A DNA stretch of 64,000 bases from Kingella potus (GTDB lineage: Bacteria; Pseudomonadota; Gammaproteobacteria; Burkholderiales; Neisseriaceae): NCBI RefSeq assembly GCF_900451175.1, contig NZ_UGJJ01000002.1, positions 372,001-436,000 of the forward strand. The letters are read 5' to 3'. The notes under the pieces are model-generated. The model saw nothing but the letters and a program-made list of their open reading frames with translations, searched no databases and was not told the DNA's origin. The translations under genes and the position numbers were made by a program. Below are positions 52,097 to 60,465 of the stretch, piece after piece (within the stretch, counting starts at the first letter, position 1; each line of letters starts with the position of its first letter).

Positions 52097-52125
52097 ACAG
52101 TTAAAATGGCGGCCATTTTAACTGT
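52097..52125. promoter_or_regulatory. 29-bp perfect palindrome between lptD and amgK
   Basis: Arms ACAGTTAAAATGGC and GCCATTTTAACTGT, 14 bases each, separated by one G. It fills the middle of the 70-base divergent intergenic region, and TTGACA (52094-52099) overlaps its left edge. No T tract follows on either strand, so an operator is more likely than a terminator. Confidence 0.6.
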
Positions 52126-52142
52126 TCCGCAGCAAAACCGCC

Positions 52143-53147
52143 ATGCAACGACAATCCGAACTGCAAAACCTGCTTGCCGGTGTTTATCCCGGCCAAGCCT
52201 TTGATTTGGCCTTTGCCGCCGCCGATGCCGATTTCCGCCGCTATTTCCGTGCCACGTTTGCCGACGGGCGTACGGTTATCTGTATGGACGCGCCGCCCGA
52301 CAAAATGAGCGTTGCGCCATATCTGAAAGTGCAGAAGCTGTTTGCCATGCTCAATGTGCCGCAGGTGCTGTATGCCGACGAGGAGCGCGGCTTTGTGCTG
52401 CTCAGCGATTTGGGCAACACCACCTATCTGGCGGCGATGCGGCACGACCAGCGCGAAGCCGTCCACAAGGTGCTGCTGCTCGAAGCCATAGACGAGCTGG
52501 TTACTCTGCAAAAGGCTTCCAAGCCGGACGTGCTGCCTGCATACGGGCGCGAAACGCTGCTGCGCGAAGCGAATCTGTTTCCCGAATGGTTTGCCGCCAA
52601 AGAGCTGGGCAGGCCGTTGAATTTCAAGCAGAAGCAGCTTTGGCAACAGAGCATGGATGTGCTGCTGCCGCCGCTTCTGGCGCAGCCGCAGGTGTATGTC
52701 CACCGCGATTTTATTGTCCGCAATCTGATGCTTACGCGCGGCCGCCCGGGCGTGCTGGATTTCCAAGACGCGCTCTACGGACCGATTGCCTATGATTTGG
52801 TGTCGCTGCTGCGCGATGCGTTTATCGAATGGGAAGAAGAGTTTGTGCTGGATTTGGCGATACGCTACTGGGAAAAGGCGCGCGCCGCCGGTCTGCCCGT
52901 GCCGGAGCAGTTTGATGTGTTCTACCGCTGGTTTGAGTGGACGGGCGTGCAGCGTCATTTGAAAGTGGCGGGCATTTTCGCGCGGCTCTACTATCGCGAC
53001 GGCAAAGACAAATACCGTCCCGAAATTCCGCGCTTCCTCAACTATCTGCGCCGCACCACCCGCCGCTATGTCGAACTCGCGCCGCTTTACGCGCTGCTGT
53101 TGGAGCTGGTGGGCGATGAGGAGTTGGAAACGGGTTATACGTTTTAA
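52143..53147 (+). CDS. amgK: AmgK-like anomeric MurNAc/GlcNAc kinase
   Basis: A 334-residue kinase of the aminoglycoside-phosphotransferase fold. The catalytic VHRDF (186-190) and metal-binding LDFQDA (205-210) are present. In Pseudomonas, AmgK phosphorylates MurNAc in cell-wall recycling, feeding MurU; the gene lies beside lptD and surA, as here. No murU follows in this window. Expected to be cytoplasmic. Confidence 0.85.
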   Translation: MQRQSELQNLLAGVYPGQAFDLAFAAADADFRRYFRATFADGRTVICMDAPPDKMSVAPYLKVQKLFAMLNVPQVLYADEERGFVLLSDLGNTTYLAAMRHDQREAVHKVLLLEAIDELVTLQKASKPDVLPAYGRETLLREANLFPEWFAAKELGRPLNFKQKQLWQQSMDVLLPPLLAQPQVYVHRDFIVRNLMLTRGRPGVLDFQDALYGPIAYDLVSLLRDAFIEWEEEFVLDLAIRYWEKARAAGLPVPEQFDVFYRWFEWTGVQRHLKVAGIFARLYYRDGKDKYRPEIPRFLNYLRRTTRRYVELAPLYALLLELVGDEELETGYTF

Positions 53148-53166
53148 TAGGCAAGGCAAAAGCATG

Positions 53167-53197
53167 AGGCCGTCTGAAAAATATTTTCAGACGGCCT
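53167..53197. terminator. DUS hairpin after amgK
   Basis: Compact AG-DUS inverted pair 20 bases after the amgK stop. Confidence 0.85.
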
Positions 53198-53359
53198 CAT
53201 GCCGTATGGCGGTCAGGACGGCGGCGGTTTGTGTTCCGAATCTTTGTTTTTCGCCGTTTTCCGGCTGTGTGCAAAGACGGTGTGCGGCAAACCTGCGTAC
53301 AGCAGCAGGAAGAATGCGGCGGCAAACAGGAAATTGCGTGTGGGCCGGGAAGGACGGAA

Positions 53360-54244
53360 TCAGTTTTTTTCAGACGGCCTTTCGGGTGCGCCGGCGGGCT
53401 GTTTGTAGCGGTTGTAGGCGAAGAGGTACTGCTGCGGGAAACGGCGTACCCAGTATTCGACATTTTCGTTGATGATGCGTGCGTCGTGGGCTTTGTCGCC
53501 GTTGAGCGTGCCGCGCAGCGGCTCGATGTGCAGCACGAAGCCTGTGCCGCCGGGCAGGCGTTCGCCGCAGAAGAAAAAGGTTTGCACGTCTTTGACCTGC
53601 GCCAGTTTGGCCGCCAGCGTCATGGTGTAGGCGGGACGGCCGAAAAAGTCCGCCCAAACGCCGTCGCCGCCTTCTGCCGGAGAGGGAACATGGTCGGGCA
53701 GCAGGATGACGGCCTCGCCCGCACGCAGGGCTTTGATAAGCTGCTTTACGCCTTGCACGCTGGTGGGGGCGGTTTTGCCTTTGCCGCGCACGCGTCCGGC
53801 CTGCATCACAGCATCGAATGCTTTGATTTTCGGCGGTTTGTACATGGCGGTCAGCGGGAAGGGCAGACGCTGGCTGATGCAGCGTCCGGCCAAATCGTAG
53901 CTGCCCAGGTGCGGTGTAATGAGCAGCAGCCCGCTGCCTGTAGCGGCGGCTTCTTCGATATGCTCCCAGCCGTGCGTTTCCCGAAACAGGGTTTCGATTT
54001 CCCCAGGCCGTCTGAAAAAGGCAACGGGCAGCTCCAAGCCGCCTTTGGCAGTTTCCCGCAGCACGGCTTTCACGTCGTCATCGCCGCAGGGCAGGGCGGC
54101 AGTCCGCAGATTGTCGCGGATGCGTTCGCGGTCTTCGCGGCGCAGGTAAAAAGCAAGGCCGCCCCAAAAATACGCCAGCGCGTGCAGGGATTTGAGCGGC
54201 AGGGCGGCAAGGAGGCGGCAGAGAAGGAAAATGGTGCTTTGCAT
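53360..54244 (-). CDS. lpxL: Lipid A biosynthesis acyltransferase (LpxL/HtrB family)
   Basis: A 294-residue inner-membrane acyltransferase adding a secondary acyl chain to lipid A. An N-terminal hydrophobic helix (IFLLCRLLAALPLKSLHALAYF) is followed by the H-x4-D catalytic motif (H112, D117 in HLGSYD). Two DUS copies are in the gene: one encodes FFRRPGE (about 54010), and the other writes the extreme C-terminus ERPSEKN, so the stop lies directly after a DUS. Confidence 0.88.
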   Translation of the reverse strand: MQSTIFLLCRLLAALPLKSLHALAYFWGGLAFYLRREDRERIRDNLRTAALPCGDDDVKAVLRETAKGGLELPVAFFRRPGEIETLFRETHGWEHIEEAAATGSGLLLITPHLGSYDLAGRCISQRLPFPLTAMYKPPKIKAFDAVMQAGRVRGKGKTAPTSVQGVKQLIKALRAGEAVILLPDHVPSPAEGGDGVWADFFGRPAYTMTLAAKLAQVKDVQTFFFCGERLPGGTGFVLHIEPLRGTLNGDKAHDARIINENVEYWVRRFPQQYLFAYNRYKQPAGAPERPSEKN

Positions 54245-54636
54245 GGTGTGGTGTGCCGGTGCGGGGTGGGCGGCGATTGTAAGGCAAAAGGCCGTCTGAA
54301 AAAAAGGCGGTGCGGTTGCGGCGGCGTGTGGAAAGCGGGGCAGGGCGGTTTGCCGTTTTCAGACGGCCTGCCTGTCCGATACCCGCCGTTATTTTCATGT
54401 TGTAAAACGGGAATACCGTATTGGAAATCCTGCTGCCCGTGGACGGCAATAATTTCACGTTTTCTTTTCGCATCTGTCATGCTTGAGTAACCGGATACGC
54501 GGATTCGCTCAGCAGCGTGGGCTTGGTAAGGATAAAGCTACTTGGAAATTAAGTAAGGGCTATCAAAGCGACAAAAATAAGGCCGCCTGAGAAGGCGTTA
54601 TGCCGCTTTGCATTTCTGATTTGACAGATACGGTCG
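54245..54636. other. Gene-free stretch with a possible gene remnant
   Basis: Single DUS copies near 54290 and 54357. From about 54484 to 54591 a plus-strand frame reads RIRGFAQQRGLGKDKATWKL followed by SKGYQSDKNKAA and a stop, with no start. It resembles the tail of a lost protein of foreign, AT-richer composition. Nothing else is seen. Confidence 0.4.
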
Positions 54637-55116
54637 TCAATAATCCGTTCCGTCATAGTGATTGCCGGATTTATCAGTTCCGCTCAGCCGGCCGTTTGTC
54701 CAGATGTCAATATTTTCAATTATGCCTATGGATGTGTTACGGATAGTTTTATTTTTATATAAAGCAGTTCCTATCTCCCAGCCGGCTGAGGCGGCTATGC
54801 CGAGGCCTCCGCCGATACGTGCTCCATTCAAAGCACCAGATTTCCCGGCATTGCCGATAAATCCGCCAATAATAGAACCGGCAGTTCCGTCAGCTGCCAC
54901 TTTACCAATCGACGGCCGCAGTCCTTCTCCACCTGAAACCAAGCTGTATTCATCAATAGATAAGCCCATTGCTGTTACACTTTTGTTCATGGCGAAAAAA
55001 AAGAAATAAGCGAATGTAAATAAGAGCCAGGCATAATCTATATTAAATTTTGCTTTTGATTGTTTATAATTCCACGAGCTACCAATTCCATCACGCCACA
55101 ATTTCATCTTGTCCAT
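54637..55116 (-). CDS. AT-rich orphan gene: membrane protein with glycine-zipper region
   Basis: A 159-residue protein not recognised. A hydrophobic helix rich in Phe and Leu (WLLFTFAYFFFFAM, ~30-43) is followed by a glycine-rich amphipathic section (GSIIGGFIGNAGKSGALNGA, then RIGGGLGIAASAGWEIG) like the glycine zippers of pore-forming peptides and colicin tails, and a polar C-terminus ending NHYDGTDY. Base composition is clearly more AT-rich than its neighbours and it has no DUS, suggesting recent transfer. It might belong to a contact-toxin or bacteriocin/immunity cassette; that is speculation. Confidence 0.6.
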   Translation of the reverse strand: MDKMKLWRDGIGSSWNYKQSKAKFNIDYAWLLFTFAYFFFFAMNKSVTAMGLSIDEYSLVSGGEGLRPSIGKVAADGTAGSIIGGFIGNAGKSGALNGARIGGGLGIAASAGWEIGTALYKNKTIRNTSIGIIENIDIWTNGRLSGTDKSGNHYDGTDY

Positions 55117-55278
55117 AGTATTTCCTTAAAATATAACCCAATCTTACAGCATGAAATCCTGTATAAACTCAAATTACACTCAAAAAGAGAATTTTTGTTA
55201 CCGAAAAAAGAAAATACGTTAGAAAATCCGCTGAAAAACAAAACTGCTGATTGTCCTTGCCGCGCTCTATTGAATAAG

Positions 55279-55318
55279 AGGCCGTCTGAAAACCCGTTTT
55301 ACGGTTTTCAGACGGCCT
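55279..55318. terminator. DUS hairpin after infB
   Basis: AG-DUS inverted pair 25 bases past the infB stop on the minus strand, ending the rimP-nusA-infB operon. Confidence 0.85.
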
Positions 55319-55342
55319 CTCTGCCTTATCGGCAAGCTGTGT

Positions 55343-58210
55343 TTACAGCGAACGCGCCACTTCCACGATGTCGAAACATTCGAGCTGGTCGCCTTCCATG
55401 ATTTCGTTGTAGCCTTTGATCATCAGGCCGCACTCGAAGCCCATGCGCACTTCTTTCACGTCGTCTTTGAAGCGTTTGAGCGACGAGAGTTCGCCGGTAT
55501 GCACGACCACGTTGTTGCGGATGAGGCGGATGCGGGAATCGCGTTTGACCACGCCGTCGGTAACCATACAGCCGGCGATATTGCCCACTTTCGATACGCT
55601 GATGACCTGGCGTATTTCCACTGTGCCGGTAATCTGCTCTTTCTCTTCGGGCGCAAGCATACCGCTCATGGCTGCTTTCACGTCGTCGATGGCATCGTAG
55701 ATGATGTTGTAGTAGCGGATTTCCACGTCTTCGTTTTCGGCCAGCTTGCGGGCGGAGGCATCGGCGCGTACGTTGAAGCCGATGATGAACGCGCCGGAAG
55801 CGATGGCAAGGTTTACGTCGGATTCGGTAATGCCGCCTACGCCGCTATGCAATACATTGACTTTCACTTCGTCGGTGGAAAGTTTTTTCAGGCTGCCGGC
55901 AAGGGCTTCGTAAGAACCCTGTACGTCGGCTTTGATAATTACCGACAACGACTGCGCCTGGTTTTCGCCCATGTTGTTGAACATGTTTTCCAGCTTGGCA
56001 GCCTGTTGCTTGGCCAGTCGTACGTCGCGGTATTTGCCCTGGCGGAACAGGGCGATTTCGCGGGCTTTCTTCTCGTCGGCCAATACCATCGCGTCTTCGC
56101 CTGCGTTGGGTACGTCGGAAAGGCCGAGGATTTCGACGGGAATCGACGGGCCGGCTTCGGTAATCGCTTTGCCGTTTTCGTCGGTCATGGCGCGGATTTT
56201 GCCGAAGGCGGTGCCGGCCAGCAGCATATCGCCTTTTTTCAGCGTGCCGCTTTGTACCAGCAGCGTGGCTACTGCGCCGCGTCCTTTATCCAAACGCGCT
56301 TCGACGATGATGCCTTTTGCGGGTGCGGCGGCGGGCGCGGCCAGCTCCAATACCTCGGCTTCGAGCAATACGGCTTCAAGCAGTTTGTCGATATTGAGGC
56401 CTTTTTTGGCGGACACGTCGACAAACTGGACGTTGCCGCCCCAGTCGTCGGGGATGACTTCGTGCGCGGTCAGCTCTTGGCGGATGCGTTCGGGGTTGGC
56501 GGCATCTTTGTCGATTTTGTTCACGGCCACCACAATCGGCACGCCTGCCGCTTTGGCATGGGCGATGGCTTCGATGGTTTGCGGCATGACACCGTCGTCG
56601 GCAGCCACGACGAGAATCACGATGTCGGTGGCTTTTGCACCGCGTGCGCGCATGGCGGTAAAGGCTTCGTGTCCCGGGGTATCCAGGAAGGTAATCACGC
56701 CGCGCGGGGTTTGCACATGGTATGCGCCGATGTGCTGGGTAATGCCGCCCGCTTCGCCCTGTACCACTTTGGCGCGGCGGATGTAGTCGAGCAGCGAGGT
56801 TTTGCCGTGGTCGACGTGGCCCATCACGGTAACGACGGGCGGGCGCGGCAGGGCTTCGGCTTCGGCAAGCGATGCGCCGTCGTCCAAGAAGGCCTCGGGG
56901 TCGTCTGCGGCGGCGGGTTTGCCGATGTGGCCGAGTTCTTCCACCACAATCAGGGCGGTGTCTTGGTCTATGGATTGGTTAATCGTTACCATCATGCCCA
57001 TTTTCATCAGGGCTTTGACCACTTCCACGCCTTTTACCGCCATTTTGTGCGCCAAGTCGGCCACGGTAATGGTTTCGGGAACCAGCACTTCGTATACCAC
57101 CGGTTCGGTCGGTGCTTGGAAGGCGTGCTGGTTTGGCTCGAGTTTGAGTTTTTTGCCTTTTTTGCCGCCGCCGCGTACGCGCTCGTCGTCGCGGCCTGTG
57201 CTGCGGCCTTTTCCGCCTTTTGCACCCTTGCCTTTGGTGTTGCGGCCTGCGCCGTCATCGTCGCGGCTTTGGCGGCGTTCGTCTTTTTTACGGCTGCCGC
57301 CGCTCGGATTGGCGGTGTCGGCGGACGCGTCTGCGACTTTGGCGGCAGGATGGGCGGGCGCGGCGGCAAGCGGTTTTTTCTCGCTCGGTTTCGCGCTGCG
57401 GTTTTCGCCCGCTTTGGCGGTTTTGGCAGCCAGAGCTTCTTCCTGCGCCTGTTTCTTCGCGGCTTCGCGGCGGGCCTGGCGTTCGGCGCGCTCGAGTTTT
57501 TCACGTTGCAGCTTTTCCTGGTGTTCGCGCAGGGCGGCGGCGCGGCGTTCTTCTTCGGCGCGGCGTTCGGCTTCGGCGGCATTGACCACTTCCACCGGTT
57601 TGGGCAGCGGTTTGGCCTTTTTCTCTTTGGCTTTTTTCGTCGGTTTGTCTTCTTTGCCGGCTTCGGTTTTGGCTGTTGCAGCTTCTTCGGTTTTGGCTGT
57701 CGCAGCGGACTCGGAGGCCGTCTGAACGTCCGGCTGCGGCTCTGCTGCGGGAATTTGGGATGTCGGCTCTGCCGTTGCGGAGGCCGTCTGAACGCTCTCT
57801 GCTTTTTGCTGGGCGGCGGCGCGGACTTTTGCGGCTTCGGCTTCGGCAGCGGCGCGTGCGGCGGCGCGGACTTCGTCTTCTGCCGTGGCGGCTTGCGGTG
57901 CGGCAGGGGGTTCGGAGGCCGTCTGAACGGCAGGTTCGGGTGTGGCGACTGCCTGTTCGGCATCGGCCGGAATCACGACTTTGCGGCTGCGGCGGCGTTC
58001 GACGGCCACGCCGGCCACGGTGGTTTTTTCCACTTTGGTGCGGCTGATGCTGATGGTGCTGCCGACGGTCTGTTCGCGCAGCTTGGCTTTGTCGGCTTCG
58101 GTGAGGGTGTCGCTGCCGCTGTTTTTGGTGATGCCGTGTTTTTTCAGGTGTTCGAGCATACGCTCGACCGACATTTTGGATTCGGCGGCAAATTGTTCTA
58201 CGGTGCTCAT
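55343..58210 (-). CDS. infB: Translation initiation factor IF-2
   Basis: A 955-residue GTPase that places initiator tRNA on the 30S subunit. The N-terminal IF2_N domain (MSTVEQFAAESKMSVERMLEHL) is followed by a very long Ala/Glu/Lys linker (~90-370), then the G domain with GHVDHGKT (~463-470), DTPGHEAF and NKIDKD, and C-terminal domains II-IV. Three DUS copies in the linker each encode VQTAS (about residues 99, 144 and 165). Its ATG overlaps the nusA stop (ATGA at 58210). Confidence 0.97.
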   Translation of the reverse strand: MSTVEQFAAESKMSVERMLEHLKKHGITKNSGSDTLTEADKAKLREQTVGSTISISRTKVEKTTVAGVAVERRRSRKVVIPADAEQAVATPEPAVQTASEPPAAPQAATAEDEVRAAARAAAEAEAAKVRAAAQQKAESVQTASATAEPTSQIPAAEPQPDVQTASESAATAKTEEAATAKTEAGKEDKPTKKAKEKKAKPLPKPVEVVNAAEAERRAEEERRAAALREHQEKLQREKLERAERQARREAAKKQAQEEALAAKTAKAGENRSAKPSEKKPLAAAPAHPAAKVADASADTANPSGGSRKKDERRQSRDDDGAGRNTKGKGAKGGKGRSTGRDDERVRGGGKKGKKLKLEPNQHAFQAPTEPVVYEVLVPETITVADLAHKMAVKGVEVVKALMKMGMMVTINQSIDQDTALIVVEELGHIGKPAAADDPEAFLDDGASLAEAEALPRPPVVTVMGHVDHGKTSLLDYIRRAKVVQGEAGGITQHIGAYHVQTPRGVITFLDTPGHEAFTAMRARGAKATDIVILVVAADDGVMPQTIEAIAHAKAAGVPIVVAVNKIDKDAANPERIRQELTAHEVIPDDWGGNVQFVDVSAKKGLNIDKLLEAVLLEAEVLELAAPAAAPAKGIIVEARLDKGRGAVATLLVQSGTLKKGDMLLAGTAFGKIRAMTDENGKAITEAGPSIPVEILGLSDVPNAGEDAMVLADEKKAREIALFRQGKYRDVRLAKQQAAKLENMFNNMGENQAQSLSVIIKADVQGSYEALAGSLKKLSTDEVKVNVLHSGVGGITESDVNLAIASGAFIIGFNVRADASARKLAENEDVEIRYYNIIYDAIDDVKAAMSGMLAPEEKEQITGTVEIRQVISVSKVGNIAGCMVTDGVVKRDSRIRLIRNNVVVHTGELSSLKRFKDDVKEVRMGFECGLMIKGYNEIMEGDQLECFDIVEVARSL

Positions 58211-59727
58211 ACGGCCTCTCCTTGTTGTCCGTTGTTGTCTTCAAACCAGTGGGCGCGGGCGGCGAGAATGATTTTCTCGGCCTCTCCGGTTTCCACGCCG
58301 GTGATTTCGATCAGTTCGTCCACCGACAGTTCGGCCAGTGCGTCGCGGTCGGTAATGCCTGCCTGCGCCAGGTCGCGCAGCATGTCTTCGTCGGTGCCTT
58401 CCAATGTGCGCAGGTCTTCGGCGATTTCTTCCAGTTTTTCTTCTTTGGCCATCGCCAGCGACAGGATCGCGTCGCGGGCACGGCCGCGCAGGGTGTCTAC
58501 CGTGGCTTCGTCGAAGCCGATTTCCACCAGTTCTTCCGAGGGGACGTAGGCGATTTCTTCCAGCGAGGTAAAGCCTTCTTCCACCAGCACGCCGGCGGTT
58601 TCTTCGTCTACGTTGAGGTGTTCGGTAAACAGGTTGCGCACGGCCGCGTCTTCGGCGGCGTGGCGTTCTTCGGCCTCTGTTACCGTCATGATGTTGAGCT
58701 GCCAGCCGGTCAGGTCGGCGGCAAGGCGCACGTTTTGGCCGCCGCGTCCGATGGCGGGGGCAAGCTGGTCTTCGGCAACGATCACGTCGACGGCGTGGTT
58801 GTCTTCGTCGATGACGATGCGGCTGACTTCGGCGGGAGAAAGGGCGTTGATGACGAATTGGGCGGTATCGGGCGACCACAGTACCACGTCGATGCGCTCG
58901 CCGCCGATTTCGTTGGTAACGGCGTTGACGCGGCTGCCGCGCACGCCGATGCAGGTGCCCTGGGGGTCGATGCGCTGGTCGTTGGCTTTGACGGCGATTT
59001 TGGCGCGGTGGCCGGGATCGCGTGCGGCTTCGCGGATTTCCAGCAGGCCGTCGGCAATTTCGGGTACTTCCTGCTCGAAGAGTTTGGCCAGAAATTCGCG
59101 CGATGAGCGGCTGAGGATGACTTGTTTGCGGCCGGACTGGCCGATTTCTTCGACGCGCTGGAAGAGGGCGCGGATGCGGTCGCCGCTGCGGAAGTTTTCG
59201 CGCGGGATGCATTGGTCGCGGGGGACGAGTGCGTCGAGTTTGCCGGGGATCAGTTCGACGATGATGCCGTGGCGTTCGGTGCGTTTGACTGTGCCGGTGA
59301 TGATGTCTTCGCGGTTTTCGAGGAAGTCGGAGAGGACTTTTTCGCGTTCGGCATCGCGGATGCGTTGCAGGATAATCTGCTTGGCGGTCATCGCGGCCTG
59401 GCGGCCGAAGCCTTCGTTTTCGATTTGTTCTTCGTAGTATTCGCCGATTTGGATTTGCGTGCCGGGGATTTCTTCCTGGATTTCTTCGATGGTTTTTTCT
59501 TCGTCGGGGTAGGTATAGTCTTCGTCGGCAACAATCAGCCAGCGGCGGTAGGTGCGGTGTTCGCCTGTGTCGCGGTCGATTTCGACGCGCACGTTCATGT
59601 GTTCGCGTCCGGCTTTTTTGCGGGCGGCGGTGGACAGGGCGACTTCGAGTGCGTCGAATACTACGTCGGCATCCACGTTTTTCTCGCTGGCCAGTGCTTC
59701 GGCCAGTTGCAGCATTTCACGGCTCAT
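58207..59727 (-). CDS. nusA: Transcription termination/antitermination protein NusA
   Basis: A 506-residue RNA polymerase-binding factor. N-terminal NusA domain (MSREMLQLAEALASEKNV), S1 domain around 135-200 (GTVKRTERHGIIVEL), two KH domains (CIGVRGSRVNAV; APAIGRGGQNVRLAADLTGW), and two acidic C-terminal repeats (~365-500). It is in the conserved rimP-nusA-infB operon and overlaps infB by 4 bases. It probably autoregulates the operon through the leader terminator at 60194-60217. Confidence 0.97.
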   Translation of the reverse strand: MSREMLQLAEALASEKNVDADVVFDALEVALSTAARKKAGREHMNVRVEIDRDTGEHRTYRRWLIVADEDYTYPDEEKTIEEIQEEIPGTQIQIGEYYEEQIENEGFGRQAAMTAKQIILQRIRDAEREKVLSDFLENREDIITGTVKRTERHGIIVELIPGKLDALVPRDQCIPRENFRSGDRIRALFQRVEEIGQSGRKQVILSRSSREFLAKLFEQEVPEIADGLLEIREAARDPGHRAKIAVKANDQRIDPQGTCIGVRGSRVNAVTNEIGGERIDVVLWSPDTAQFVINALSPAEVSRIVIDEDNHAVDVIVAEDQLAPAIGRGGQNVRLAADLTGWQLNIMTVTEAEERHAAEDAAVRNLFTEHLNVDEETAGVLVEEGFTSLEEIAYVPSEELVEIGFDEATVDTLRGRARDAILSLAMAKEEKLEEIAEDLRTLEGTDEDMLRDLAQAGITDRDALAELSVDELIEITGVETGEAEKIILAARAHWFEDNNGQQGEAV

Positions 59728-59743
59728 AATGGTGTCTCCAAGT

Positions 59744-60175
59744 TTAGAATTTGAATTCGGGCTTCAGCCGCGCTCTGTCGATGTTGTCGAGCGCGATGGC
59801 GGCGGTTTTGCCTTCGTAAGACAGGGTAACGGCCGCTCCGTCGCAGCCTTCGATGCGGCCGATGAAGTTTTTCTGCCCTTCGATCGGCAGGCGGGTTTTG
59901 ATTTTGGCTTCCTGTCCGGCGAAGCGGACGAAGTCGGCGGCTTTTTTCAGCGGGCGGTCGAGGCCGGGGCTGGAAATTTCAAGGTTTTTGTAGTCCACGT
60001 CTTCCACGGTGAAGAGGCGGGAGAGGTGGTTGCTGACGGCGGCGCAGTCGTCTACGGTGATGCCGCCTTCTTTGTCGATGAACACGCGCAGCGTTCCTTG
60101 TGCGGTAAGCTCGAAATCCACCAGTTCGTAGCCGAGGCCGGGCAGGGTTTTTTCCAACAGGTTCTGAATGTCCAT
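59744..60175 (-). CDS. rimP: Ribosome maturation factor RimP
   Basis: A 143-residue factor for 30S assembly. Family features: N-terminal LEKTLPGLGYELVDFEL, LRVFIDKEGGITVDDCAAVS, LEISSPGLDRPL and a C-terminal SH3-like domain. First gene of the operon, with a short leader that carries a promoter and an intrinsic terminator. Confidence 0.95.
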   Translation of the reverse strand: MDIQNLLEKTLPGLGYELVDFELTAQGTLRVFIDKEGGITVDDCAAVSNHLSRLFTVEDVDYKNLEISSPGLDRPLKKAADFVRFAGQEAKIKTRLPIEGQKNFIGRIEGCDGAAVTLSYEGKTAAIALDNIDRARLKPEFKF

Positions 60176-60191
60176 TTTGCTTTCGTAGAAA

Positions 60192-60217
60192 ATAAAAAAA
60201 TGGCCGCGCGGCCATTT
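60192..60217 (-). terminator. Leader terminator/attenuator upstream of rimP
   Basis: Perfect 20-bp palindrome (AAATGGCCGCGCGGCCATTT, 60198-60217) followed on the minus strand by a T-rich run. It lies 22 bases before the rimP ATG and only about 20-30 bases after the likely transcription start, so it can only act on the operon's own leader RNA or on an upstream transcript. Confidence 0.65.
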
Positions 60218-60244
60218 CTCAGAGTTACTTGAAAAATTTGGCGG

Positions 60245-60250
60245 ATTATA
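60245..60250 (-). promoter_or_regulatory. -10 element of the rimP-nusA-infB operon
   Basis: TATAATCCGCC on the minus strand, 70 bases before the rimP ATG. The -35 is weak. The rest of 60176-60465 holds a DUS pair (about 60306-60352) and no gene. Confidence 0.5.
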
Positions 60251-60465
60251 ACGTGGCGTGGAAAAAAAGGGAAGTTTGGGCGGAATAATTTGTTTTCATT
60301 GTTTTCAGACGGCCTCAAATGCCCCGGCTGCCGTTTGAGGCCGTCTGAAAAGGGGCTGCGGGCGGTCTGCTTGCCGCTGCGGCGGCGGGGGCATAAAATC
60401 GGGCGCGTTGCCCGCCGTTCCGAAGAGTCGGGCGGCGTTTGCGAAAGAATAAGAAAGCCACAACC

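Noticed and set aside
55499..58549. A 1016-residue plus-strand frame opposite infB
   Set aside because: Phe/Gly-rich composition typical of an antisense shadow of a GC-rich gene; infB is unambiguous.
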